Assembly (NCBI GenBank): GCA_026545765.1
Contig: CM048840.1
Coordinates: forward strand, 47,666,580-47,730,579
From: Plantago major
Taxonomy: Eukaryota > Streptophyta > Magnoliopsida > Lamiales > Plantaginaceae
Direction of reading: 5' to 3'
Length of the DNA stretch: 64,000 nt
Shown here: one piece after another, positions 25,001 through 35,129 of the stretch
Position numbering within the stretch: the stretch's first letter is position 1
Layout: each line of letters starts with the position of its first letter
Notes under the pieces: generated by a model
The model's database searches: none
What the model saw: only the letters and a program-made list of their open reading frames with translations
Told to the model about the DNA's origin: nothing
Translations under genes and position numbers: made by a program

Positions 25001-25506
25001 GATAATCTAAAACTCATAATCTCTTTTAGATCATGTTAACACTACTAATACCCAATAAGATCATTTTCAAGTGCAACTACTAAACATCCTTAATGCCCTC
25101 CGTAAAGCAAAAGTAATAAAGAAGCAGCAGCAATGAAATAGTCAGAAGCAATCAAATTGAGTGCCGGGTTACAATTCCCCCAGAATTAAAATTTACAATG
25201 AAATAAAAAAATAACAACAACCATAAAGAGAAAAGGTCCCAACTTTAAAATCTTTAGCGAAAAATACAAGATCTCATAGTACAATGGGGATGAATTAGTT
25301 GGATAAGATGAGAGCAATAGGAAGTAAAATGTGAAAAAAGGGAACCCTAATAGTGAAGTAAGATCGTGAAAAGAGTATAGGGATGAAGTAATTGGGTGCA
25401 GAAAAAAGGATAGGAAATAGTTACCAGTGAACACAGTGGCGTAAGAGGAGATGAAAGCCAGAGAGTAGAGAAGCACAGCGAGACAAGTGCGAAGAGAGAG
25501 CTCCAT
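19064..25506 (-). CDS. PNET2: Nuclear-envelope multipass membrane protein, NEMP/PNET2 family (DUF2215)
   Basis: Ten exons on the - strand join in frame: 25506-25425, 24271-24055, 23970-23813, 23652-23507, 22859-22797, 22672-22580, 21517-21356, 20842-20751, 20508-20369 and 19410-19064 (1500 nt, 499 residues). A signal peptide (residues 1-24, CLAVLLYSLAFISSYA) precedes a luminal domain to about residue 152, then a cluster of membrane segments: about 158-182 (FTGLVLLLLAPVVSGW), 184-200, 210-240, 254-275 (VLVFIIVGIVLAGAGFGYWL), 290-307 and 313-327. The C-terminal 170 residues are soluble and basic to acidic, with SRRR, KKFSEEEWKDFTEE and a serine-rich end. This layout matches animal NEMP1 (TMEM194) and the plant PNET2 proteins of the inner nuclear membrane, where the tail faces chromatin. 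Symbol by family resemblance. Splicing and reading frame look intact. Confidence 0.85.
22010..22350. mobile_element. Decayed Stowaway-like MITE in a PNET2 intron
   Basis: The left side reads ATACTCCATTCCCTCTAAAG and the right side AAAGGAAGGAGTGGTAAATA, roughly inverse, with an interior of repeated GAATGGAG / AAAGAATGA blocks. The ends are too diverged to fix exactly. Confidence 0.4.
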
Positions 25507-26080
25507 TATCGCTCCTTGGAAACCAAGGAGCAGACCAAGAGCGCACCTATTAGCTAGGCTAGATCAATCCAATTGATTTTGATTTTGATTTGTCAGTTTA
25601 TCTGGATTTTGAAAGGGCTTAACTATTTATACAACAGGCTGTAAAACGGCGGCGTTCAGAAGGCGGCCAATTTAAAGTCGGTCACATCATTTTTCATTTC
25701 GTCTCCATCTTATAAGGCCACTCCACATCTTTTTTCGTTCGTCATGTCTAGGGGCTAGGGCCGAGCACAAACTGACCCGAACCGAAAAGTCTTTGTCCAA
25801 ACCAAAACCTACTCGGTTCAGTTTTCAGTTCTAGTTTTTTAGAAATTCGGATTCGGTTCGGTCTAAAATCAGAAATATTCCGAATAGAACCGAGATATAA
25901 TTTTTAAAAAAATCTTATTTTTATTAATGTATTGACTAAATAGTCTCCCTCCCCAAATCATTAGTAACCCTACCTAACAATTGAACATTTGCTCTCCCCT
26001 TTCGCTACTCGTCCACGCACTCCACCACCATGCTGCTTCTTCTCCTTCGTCCCTCCACCACTGTTTGGCTTCTTCTCCGG

Positions 26081-26695
26081 TAGGAGTGAGCGCAGGCGGG
26101 TATTTACAAAAAATCAAACTTATTTATCCGACCCGTGGCGGGTAGAATAATTTTTTAACCCGCGACGGTTCGGGTGATAACAATGGCCGGTGAATTACTA
26201 TAGTATATTAACAAAACATTTTGATAGCAAGCCAAATGATGAAGTATTATTTTCACATAGTTAGTTTCTTAGTTTATACACCCTCCGTCCCAGAACAAAT
26301 GGCATATTTTGACTTTTTGCAGTCAACATTTTTCAACTTTGACTCTGATTTAATCTTAAACCGTTAATGTAAAAGGTTCAATTAAATTATATAATAAAAC
26401 TTTACGAAATAACCCTAGTTTTATTGATATTAATCTAGTATATACTTCTATCTATTTATTTAAGTGACAAGTAATTTATTTCACATGCATATACTTTTTG
26501 TTATGTGAACAATCTCGCGGGTGGACAGTTGGGTTGCGGGTTGCCCAACCAACCCACCACCTACCCACCAATTGGTGAGTTATGAAAAATTTAACACGCA
26601 TAATTTTTTTGTTTTAAATTTAATCGGCGGGTGCGGGTGAGATACGGACGGTTTGTGCGGACAGGCCGATCAAGCAGATTGTTTGCAAAGCCCTA
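26081..26695. mobile_element. Second hAT-type MITE nested inside the first
   Basis: The ends are TAGGAGTGAGCGCAGGCGGG and the inverse of TAGGGCTTTGCAAACAATCTG. The flanks are TTCTCCGG and TTCTCCAT, an 8-bp duplication with two changes. Subterminal words are GCGGGT/ACCCGC. It in turn contains a Stowaway-type fragment at about 26280-26410. Confidence 0.65.
26280..26410. mobile_element. Stowaway-type fragment inside the nested hAT MITE
   Basis: It begins CCCTCCGTCCCAGAACAAAT and continues TTTGACTTTTTGCAGTCAAC and TTCAATTAAATTATATAATA, matching the copies at 17.70 and 34.71 kb. Only one half is present. Confidence 0.55.
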
Positions 26696-26771
26696 TTCTC
26701 CATCATCCCTCTACTACCATTCTGCTTGTCCCTCCATCTTTTCACTCTTTAGTTTGATTGGTTTTTGTTAG

Positions 26772-27739
26772 TGTTGATACGGAAACATGTCCAATCCGTT
26801 AAAGACGATCTATAGGCACGTCCTAAGGCGACTTAAGGTTCTAGAGCCTTATCTACTTAAAGTTTGGACCCACATGGTCCAACACACTGGTAATGCAGGT
26901 CCGCCTCTCTAAGTTGGCAGAGACTGGGGATTGTGGCACAAGGTCAGGCAATGGTCCGGACACCACGAGGTAGTTGGTCCAATCACACGTCCATCTCCCT
27001 TTTGCCACAATAGGCAGATAGAAGGAACCAAACATCCAACATGGCCTAGGACCGGACGACCTCAAGGGTTGGACGTCTCACAACAGAGGACCAAGTGTAC
27101 AAGCACAGCAAGACGAGATCCGGACCTAACCTCAACTTCGGACCTTCATACTTTCAGAAGACAAAGACGGTCTTTGCTACATAACACAACTGAAGTGATC
27201 CGGATCCGGAGCATCGGCTCGAACAAGGCTCTGAGGACCAGGTCGTGAATGATCACACCAAGGCATACTCAGGCAAGGTAAAAGTCTAAAATGCCCATGA
27301 GGCCCAAAAAGGAACATGGGTCAAATCAACCTATTGGGCCATGGGCCTATCAGACATTGGTGGCACGATCTTGGACGTACACTTGCACGATCTGATGAGA
27401 CACTCCCATTTTGGAGGAAACCTATATATATATATGGCACAAATTTACATGCAACAGGGAAGTCATTATTACATAATCATACTCGAATATTATACAGAGC
27501 AGACCTTCAATCTCTCTCTACAATAAAGTCTTTATCTGATTTGACACTTAGCAAACCAGGTCTACCGTTCTAAACCCCCCCCCCCCCCCCCCCCACCCCC
27601 CAAATAGCCTCTGTGCATGTCCTTATATGAAGTCACTTCGAAGACCTTAGGACCCTTGCTAACGGACTAGGACGATCATGTGGGATTAGTACAAGGACTT
27701 AGTAAGAATTTATTAGTGTTGGAGATTCACCGCCCAACA
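26772..27739 (+). mobile_element. Solo LTR with perfect 5-bp target duplication
   Basis: A 968-bp segment starts TGTTGATACGG and ends CCGCCCAACA (inverted TGTT/AACA ends) and is flanked by GTTAG at 26767-26771 and 27740-27744. A TATA-rich core promoter (TATATATATATATGG near 27422-27437) lies in its second half, as expected for an LTR read on the + strand. No internal retrotransposon sequence is present, so this is a solo LTR left by recombination between the two LTRs. A C-tract (about 27575-27600) sits downstream of the presumed start. The family is not assigned. Confidence 0.75.
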
Positions 27740-27840
27740 GTTAGATTTTAATTTATACTGTAAATAGGATTAGTTGTAGACTTGGATTGAACTTCACAAT
27801 TTTGTATTGAACTACCCTTATTGAACTTCACAAATATATA

Positions 27841-27862
27841 TATGTGTGTGTGTGTGTGTGTG
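27841..27862. repeat. (TG)n microsatellite
   Basis: Ten TG units preceded by TATATATA. It lies between the solo LTR and the right end of the hAT element. Confidence 0.9.
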
Positions 27863-28252
27863 ACGAGACCTTTCCAGCTAACCGATTTTTGAATTGGTTC
27901 GATTTTGGCTTGAACCGAACCGATATTTCCGGTTCGGTCCAGGTCAAAACCGACCTAGACCGAATTTAAATTAAAAAAAGTTCAGAAAATAGCGGTGAAG
28001 TTGAATGGAGGCCTCCGGACGATGGGTGCGGTGGTGGTGCTTTATGGAAAATTCAAAAAATCGGTTTCCGGTCCATGAAAAATTCAAAAATCGGTTTTTA
28101 GTTTTTCCGGTTCGGTTCAATTTTGGACCGATGCTCAGCCCTAGTCATGTCACCGGAAACTGTCCATGTGGCACTGGTCGCAGAGTGGTCACTGGATTTG
28201 GTAGTCGAATTTTTAATTTTTTTAAATTTGTTTATGTTTATAATAGTAGGAA

Positions 28253-28472
28253 TACAAACTTTTGCGAGAGACCAATTCAACATCACATATTTACGTACAA
28301 ACATCATATGTTTAACTTTAACCATCGTGTGTATAATAAACATGCATTATACTTGCATTACATGCATTTATTAACATGTGATGTTTGTAGCTAAACATGC
28401 GATGTTTGTGACAAAATATGTGATGTTCGATTTGGTCTTTCGGAGAGACGGTCTATCGCAAAAGTTACTTTA
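28253..28472. mobile_element. Small MITE with ACATCACATATT-rich inverted ends
   Basis: The left end AAACTTTTGCGAGAGACCAA, followed by TTCAACATCACATATTT, is mirrored at the right end (AACTTTTGCGATAGACC...GAACATCACATATTTT on the - strand). The centre repeats AAACATNNNATGTTT words. No target duplication was found. Confidence 0.6.
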
Positions 28473-28534
28473 GTAGAAATATTGAAATTAAGCGAATATT
28501 TTGAAGTAGAAATGATGTTTATTCAAACCACGAT

Positions 28535-29910
28535 TGTTAGGAATATCTGTTTAGATTTTGATCAGTAAACCCTAATGACTTATTTTAGTTCAGAAAGGTA
28601 ACTAGTACTCTTAGTTCACTTGAACATTGTAAAAGAGGAAGCTTACTGAGTATGTTAGTCTAGCAAATCTTGTATAGGATGTTAGGTCTCATATTGTAAT
28701 TTTTATATCTTTGAAGAAGACCAAGAAGCAAGCATCCAATAAGAAGGAGCTCATTATTGAAGATCAAGTAACTGCACTTTACTTCCTGTTTATTTCTTGC
28801 TTGCTGAGTATTTACAAACCTTACTGCTTACTGACACATGCACTTATCACAAAAGACTTCTGCTCTCTGAATATAAGTATCAGATACCTGTAAAGATATC
28901 TGAGAAACTGTTTTATCGACAAAAGTTTGAAAGGACTATTCACCCCCCCCCCCCTCCTAGTCTTTTACTTTGCCGTTATCTGGACCAACAAGTGGTATAA
29001 GCCAGGTTCTTTAACCTTCTGCACTGAACCTAGATCCTAGATAAGTGCCTACCAACAGCTCACCACCTACACTTGCTTTGTTTGTTTAGTGTGTTTGCTG
29101 CAGGATGTCTCTAAGCGATGCACCCACTCTCAAGCCAGAGAACTATGAGAAATGGAAGAACAACATGATGCTTCACCTGGAAGCTATCAGTGATGAGATG
29201 ATCGAAGTGATAAAGTATGGCCCGATTGTCATTCGACAAGAGAAACAAGTCAGTGAGGTTTCTAATGGTCGAGATAAGGAACCTACTGATGCTGATGGTT
29301 CATCAACATCTGGCACAACTTCAGGCGCAAGACCAACATAAGCCATTGCTTATGAAGCAAAGCCCATACACCTCTGGACATCTGAAGATTCCAAGAGAAA
29401 CAGGCTAGATGGTCAAGCAAGAAACATCATTATACGTTGTACTCCAGGTCACATTCAGTGCAAACTGTGGGTGCTCAAACGGCGAAAGAAGCTTGGTCAC
29501 TGATTGAAGAAATCTGTGTCGGCACTGAGAAAACCAAGGAAAACAAGTTCGAAGTTTTGAAGCTCAAATTCCAAAACTTCGAACAAGGTCCTACTAAGAC
29601 ATTTGAAGAACTTGATTTCAGGTTTACAACACTGATGAGTGAAATGGCTGCACTTAGTGAAAGTGAAAGATACTCTAACTCTGAAAAAGTTAAGACTATC
29701 GTGGGAAGCTTAAATCAAACCTGGGAACATACTCAGTACTTCTATTTCAACCAAGGAATTCGTAACATCACACCAGTAGAGCTTTTCTCACACTTGGAAA
29801 CTGTCAACTATGAGACAAAGCAAAGAGGCCATATGACTGTTGAAACATCGCAGAATGTTGCTCTCATAACTCAAGATACTACTTCAATATTTATTATGAC
29901 CAATTACTAA
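28535..29910 (+). mobile_element. Ty1/copia fragment: 5' LTR, primer site and gag region (fossil)
   Basis: A 456-bp LTR (28535-28990, TGTTAGG..CCAACA) is followed two bases later by TGGTATAAGCCAGG, a variant of the TGGTATCAGAGC primer-binding site complementary to initiator tRNA-Met. The gag region begins at 29105 (MSLSDAPTLKPENYEKWKNN) and shows the gag/UBN2 pattern (YEKWKNNMMLHLEAI; AKEAWSLIEEICVG; FEELDFRFTTLMSEMA). The element is broken, lacks pol and a 3' LTR, and stops near 29910. Confidence 0.75.
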
Positions 29911-29925
29911 CTTCTTATGTATTTT

Positions 29926-30720
29926 GTAGGGCGTGATCGCGTTTTTTAGGAATTGCACGATTTCCGGTGCCAAAACGTCATATTTATGCGAAATCGAGGA
30001 AAATAAGGAAATATGTTAATTTGCCCGTACACGGAGTTCGAGGTGTCCAATCATGGCATGTGACCAACCAATGCGAAGATAATTGAAAATGCCACAACAT
30101 TGTAAAAGACCACTTTCCGAGAAAACGAGGTTACGATGCCCGGAATCAAGCCGCAAGATGAAGTGGGCCGCATTTGGGCCAGACATATTGCAGTGGGCTG
30201 ACTGGGGTCACTAGGTGACCGCAGTCAGTCACTAGGTGACCCCAGCCCGCCATTTAACCTTCCTTATACATCTTAGACTGCTGGAGAACGAAATTGACAC
30301 TATAAATAAGTGTTTTGGGGTATAATAATCACACACCGCAATCAAAAGCAACTCTCTTGAGATAAAACCAGTCCTCGGGGAAGTGAAACCCCAAAACTGC
30401 AAAACCCTAGCCGTCAGCAACATCAAGAAGGAAGCACCAGCAGCACGGAGACATCAAAGACTAAGATTTACTTTCCTTCTTGTTATTTTCGAATTCTTTC
30501 TATGTCTGTTAGCTATGACTGTGAGTAGCTAAACACTTTCTGTAAAGGCAAACCGCCAAAACTCTGTTATGCTATTCTTTTATATACCGTAATATATTAA
30601 TGGATTGATTATTAGATGTAATTCTTGATTGTACAACTTTATACATTCTGACTCTCTTTATTTACTTGTGTATTTATTGAGATACTATAGGGGTCCATTA
30701 AGAAGGCGCTAGTTGAGGTA
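29926..30720 (+). mobile_element. Probable LTR fragment of another retroelement
   Basis: The stretch begins TGTAGGGCGTGATCGCG, contains a 14-bp hairpin (30198-30228), a TATA box (ACTATAAATAAGTG near 30299) and a transcribed-leader-like A-rich region with AAACCCTAGCC, as in plant LTRs. Its right part is interrupted by the Mutator-like MITE. The family and the right boundary are not determined. Confidence 0.35.
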
Positions 30721-30729
30721 TTCGATTTA

Positions 30730-31922
30730 GGGTGAATTACATTTGCTCCCCTTAATAAATTTCGTAATAACAACGGGTCCCTGACATATCAACAATAACA
30801 CATTAGGAAATGTTTCATAAATCAATAACAATATAGTCTAAAGGTCAAATTGTAGCCAAACACATCCTTAATTTAAACTGACAATTTACACTTCTATTAT
30901 AAACATTCATTTTATTATGAAATTGATATAAACAATATTATTGCTCCAAATATAAATAAAAGGGACATAATCATATAAAATAAAGGGACACGAGTTAGCA
31001 CCAAATTTAAATAGATTGTGTAAGATGAATGTATGAGATTTAAGTTAAATTAAAAAGTTTATTCAAACTTGAGCCAAGTTTTTTGTTATATTTTATTTCA
31101 TCCATTTATCTAATGCTTCGTTAGGTGAGTTTGCCATTTAATTAGTACCAGTCAAATTATGATACTTCAAACCTAAACACGCAGTACTAATAATATCATT
31201 GAGGTATCTAGTAGAGGTACCAAATGAAATTCACTTTTTTTTTTTTTTACATATATAAACCAAGTGTAACAAAAGATTAAAATAATATTTTGTTAACTAT
31301 ACGACAACATAACTCAAAAAAAAATTCTAAAAATATAAATAAAAGTATTCACATCAACGAACTAGAACACTTTAATCAGAAAAATGAATGTATGTACCAA
31401 ATTAAAATTGAATGAGTAAGATAGATATGTGAAATGTAAATTAAATTTAAAACTTGAGCAAAAGTTGGCAAATAAAATACTAAAATTATTCGTATGATAT
31501 TAGGAAATAAAATACTAGCTAGAATTATTCGTATGGTGTTTGCAAATAAGATACTTGAGTTATAATGATGCACAAAATTGAGAATATTTCTATGATATTA
31601 GAAAATAAAATTTTAGAATTATAAATAACATGCTACATGTATTATTGTGTCAGAAGCATGTGCAGTGTATTATTTAACGGCTAAACTTTGGTTCGTCTAT
31701 AGAACACCAATGATGATAAAATCCAACAAATTTTATTGAAATGGTGCGAAAAGTGATTTATCGTTGAATAAGAAGGAAAGTGAAGCATGTGAGGGTTTAA
31801 CATAAGGCCATGTTTGGAAGTTAACTTTAAAATTAGGAAATGGACCAATCTGTAATTGTTGAAATGTCAGGGACTACAATGAGTGGGGGGTGTTTACTAG
31901 GGGGAGCTGGTGTAATTTTCCC
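30730..31922. mobile_element. Mutator-like MITE with perfect 9-bp target duplication
   Basis: The ends are GGGTGAATTACATTTGCTCC and, read on the - strand, GGGAAAATTACACCAGCTCC. Both contain GTCCCTGACAT(A/T)TCAACAAT about 50 bp in. The flanks TTCGATTTA at 30721-30729 and 31923-31931 are identical, and a 9-bp duplication is diagnostic of Mutator-like elements. The 1193-bp interior is AT-rich and non-coding, so it is non-autonomous. Identical flanks but diverged ends fit an insertion of moderate age. Confidence 0.8.
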
Positions 31923-32149
31923 TTCGATTTATTGTTTATCTTGTATGGGAATGTGGCGTGATGAACTGTTGTCGTGACACACAATTTATTGAACTTTGAC
32001 TGTATTTAGGGGTTGCAGGCATTACAACGATATTAAAACTCCTGAGAGTGCACATCAATGTGATATTAATATTGAATGTTGGGCAAAAAATGAGGGTCTA
32101 AAAGTGTGTTAAATCGCACATTTCATGGTCACATCAGGTATAGAGCGTA

Positions 32150-32407
32150 GTGATACCGAAGAAGAAGAAGAAAAAAAGAAAAGAGGGCAAGAATTTCGCG
32201 TATGTGCAATTCACTAGAAACAAAGAGGGAGAAGCTGTGATTAACCTTGTGAAGCAGATGTGCATCAGAAACTATAAACTTCTGGCGAGCATCACGAGAT
32301 TCAACATAGCGGACTATGTAGGGAATGGGTTGCAACAAAATTTTTGGAAGGAGAAAATAGTAGGGGAAGGCAAAAGTCCGGGAAGCTGGTTGAGAAAAGG
32401 AATGTAG
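32150..32407 (+). pseudogene. RRM-like fragment, probably from a LINE first reading frame
   Basis: The translation KKKRKEGKNFAYVQFTRNKE followed by GEAVINLVKQMCIRNYKLLA resembles the RNP1 strand (GKNFAYVQF in place of G-F-G-F-V-x-F) and second helix of an RRM. Plant L1-type LINEs often carry such a domain at the start of their first protein. Only this fragment is present and no reverse transcriptase is nearby, so the source could also be a host RRM gene. Confidence 0.35.
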
Positions 32408-32599
32408 TAGGAAACTTTGACTAGGGCTTTACCAACAAATTCTCAGAGAATGTGTATTCCCAGGTTTGTAGCAAACCACTAGAACCACATTAGCTGTAAT
32501 TGTAGACGACTCCACCATTGCTATTCGTTTTCTATAACAAATTAGGGTAGCTCATTGTCATAGTACCGACGTGCCTTGTGTGGTGTAAGGTGTCTACTT

Positions 32600-33900
32600 T
32601 AAAGTAGTGTAATGTCTCATTGGGCGTGTCCCAGTGATAACTAGAATAAATCATCATTGTCATTCATTGTTTAATTTTGCTAGATAGCATTATCTGTCAC
32701 CACTCCATAATTCCAGTCATATTCAGAATTCGTTGCATTTCATATGTTTTATGGTCTGTTAGCAATCTTAGATAGATTTTCAACTGTTGCCAAAGCAAAA
32801 CCAACTTTTACTACTTTATACTACTGTTAGTTATAATTCGTAAATGTAACTTAGACTAGTTAAGTCCTTAGGGAATGACACTCGATGTTAACTTCCCTTT
32901 GCTACAAGTTTTCATAGTGTTGAGAATTAACTCTTCGTTATAAACAAATTTAAAACTTTCATTTGGCACATCAAGTTTTTGGCACTTCTACCGGGGACTT
33001 AACTCCTTTGTTAAATTTACGAATTCTAATTGTCAGTATTTTTTCTTTTCTTTCTGTTCTTGTTGAACCTGACACCCTTATTTGTAGGTAGTTTATGCTC
33101 GATAAAAGGAACCTCGATCTACCTATCGCTCCTTTTATCGATGAGATCGAAAGGCACTGCAGCATATTACAGATTTATGGAACATGAGTTGATAGAGCAG
33201 AGTAAAGAGTGCACCACCGACTATGGTTGCACTCTTTGCGCTAGGCACATAAGCCAACCATCCAAGCATTGTAGTCCTGAACCGTGTGAGCAACATGAGA
33301 ATCAAGAGACATCTGGTCCAACAACTCTCAAAATTTTACGGGCAGAAGAATGAGGACGTGATGGGATTTCTTATGGAGATTGAACACTTCATTGAGGGAT
33401 TGACTAAGGGCACAAACGCTATTGATGATGATATGCGGATGCAAATCTTCCCTATGTGCTTGGCAGCTAAGGCACGACAATGGATGAATGGGCTAGATGA
33501 AGGTAGCCTAACCACTTGGCCAGAAGTTTATTGTGTTTTCATGGAGAGGTACTACCCCAATCCAAGACTGCTTCATTCAGGCACCAGATCATCAACTTCA
33601 ACCAGTTGTATGACGAGTCATTCTATGAGGCATGAGACAGGTTCAAGGTGTTACTGGCACAATGCCCCCACCACAAGTACTCTCAAGCTGATTTAAATCA
33701 GTTTTTTTATGATGTGATGTATGAGAACCAACAAAGTATGACGGATTAGCCTGCGGGGGTAACATGATGGAGCTTACTGCTGATGCTCTTAAGGAGAAAT
33801 TTGTTAAGTTAGCACATAACAACCAACACCGGAATCGAAGCAGACATGTTAGGTGTTCGCCAGGAGAAGCAATGCCGCCTTTGAAGGAGAGTAGGCTCCC
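32600..33900 (+). mobile_element. Athila/Tat-like Ty3 fossil: LTR end, primer site and gag
   Basis: An LTR ends at 32973 (TTGGCACATCA) and its last 120 bp align with the LTR terminus at 5.0-5.15 kb. It is followed by TTTTTGGCACTTCTACCGGG, a decayed form of the TGGCGCC..CCGGGG primer site of this lineage. A gag stretch (33286-33700) shows the retrotransposon gag pattern: KIEDVMGF-like start, IFPMCLAAKARQWMNGL and WPEVYCVFMERYYPN. The element is broken and truncated; its 5' LTR start could not be fixed. Confidence 0.65.
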
Positions 33901-34256
33901 AACTCTGGTTGCGGAAATAAGATGATGAATTTAGTAGAGTTGAGATTTATTTGGCAGATGTCTATAATTGGTAATTTGAGTATTTAAGTATACCATGATT
34001 GAAAAAAAAAAAAAAAAGTGTACCATGATTAATTTTAGAGAGTACACGTTAGGTTGCAAGAAGTCTCGTTGATAGGTAACTATCATATTCTTTTGTACTG
34101 GCTCATCTACTCCGTTCGGAGATATATGGTTGCTTTTGATGATTATCACTGGTCACGTAGATCTAGAGTAATCCTAGTAGGATACATAGCCTTATGTTCT
34201 AATACTTATAACTTATGCAATTTTTTTTGAATCCATAATAATAATAATTATAACTT

Positions 34257-34480
34257 ACTCCCTCTGTCCAGAACAGATGACATATATTCCATTTATATAT
34301 GGTTCAATACAAATGTCACATATTTTTCTTGGCAACATTTACAACCTATGTGCATTTATTCCCACTATCATTCACACTGCACATTAATCTCCGTGGTTAC
34401 AACCTATGTGACAGTTGAATTTAAATTTATTGGTTAAGAAATTGGAGTGTCCCCATCAAAGAAAGCATGAGCATCTTTGG
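34257..34480. mobile_element. Decayed Stowaway MITE
   Basis: It begins ACTCCCTCTGTCCAGAACAG and shares ACAAATGTCACAT, TTGGCAACATTTACAA and TTAATCTCCGTG with the intact Stowaway at 46.05 kb. The right inverted end is missing. Confidence 0.55.
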
Positions 34481-34711
34481 TTTTGTTGGTGAAGAATAGA
34501 AAACCGAGAAATCACATAAAACTGTGATCGTGAAGGTAATGCATCAATGATGGCCGGTGGCCTACCATCCCCTGTTAACTCGGAAAAGTCAGCATCTCCA
34601 TTACCCACCAAAATACTATTTAATAATTAAATTTTAACCAACAAATTAAACTTTGATTAACTACACTAATTTTCCGGTCCAATATTTCCTCCTATAATTA
34701 TTACTATAATA

Positions 34712-34970
34712 ATTCCTCCGTCCCGTAACAAGTTTCTCACTTTTACTTTTTGCGGTCAAACTTTTTCAATTTTAACTACGAATTAATTTTAAACCGCAAA
34801 TGTAAATTGCTCAATCTTTTATATAATGAAAATTTAGCCGCTAAAGTTTCATTATATAAAAAAATTGAACATTTTACATTTACGGTTTAAATTTAATTGT
34901 GAAAAATGAAAAAGTTTAACCAAAAAGTTAAAATTAAAACTGTTAGAAAGAGATAATACTACAAATACTC
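34712..34970. mobile_element. Foldback Stowaway-type MITE
   Basis: The left arm (CCTCCGTCCCGTAACAAG..., to about 34845) and the right arm (about 34850-34970) are near-complete inverse copies of about 115 bp, meeting in the middle at TTAGCCGCTAAAG. The outer right end has decayed. It is the most complete of the three related copies in the window (17.70, 26.28, 34.71 kb). Confidence 0.65.
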
Positions 34971-35129
34971 CAGAAAACTTCCCATGACCCCACTCGAGAA
35001 AAGATAAAATTTACCGCTCTGGATAAAATTCCGTTGGTAAATTCTTTTCTGGCTAAGCAGTAAAGTTTTAGTCGTTAATGTTTTGTGTTTAATTTAATGA
35101 GACAAACAAACTTTACAGTTCATTTGTGT

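Larger units (their letters stand above)
25749..28143. mobile_element. hAT-type element with perfect 8-bp target duplication, host of nested insertions
   Basis: The outer sequence starts TAGGGGCTAGGGCCGAGCAC and ends with the inverse of TAGGGCTGAGCATCGG. It is flanked by identical GTCATGTC at 25741-25748 and 28144-28151. An 8-bp duplication with TAGGG..GAGCA ends fits the hAT superfamily. Both ends carry many copies of the CCGAACCGAA word (subterminal repeats). No transposase is visible. A second hAT element (26081-26695) and a solo LTR (26772-27739) lie inside; removing them leaves about 800 bp. Confidence 0.8.

Noticed and set aside
29105-29910. A domesticated copia gag gene
   Set aside because: It lies directly behind an LTR and primer site and is broken, so it is an ordinary element remnant.
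32150-32407. A functional host RNA-binding protein gene
   Set aside because: Only part of one RRM-like domain is present, with no flanking exons and surrounded by retroelement remnants.
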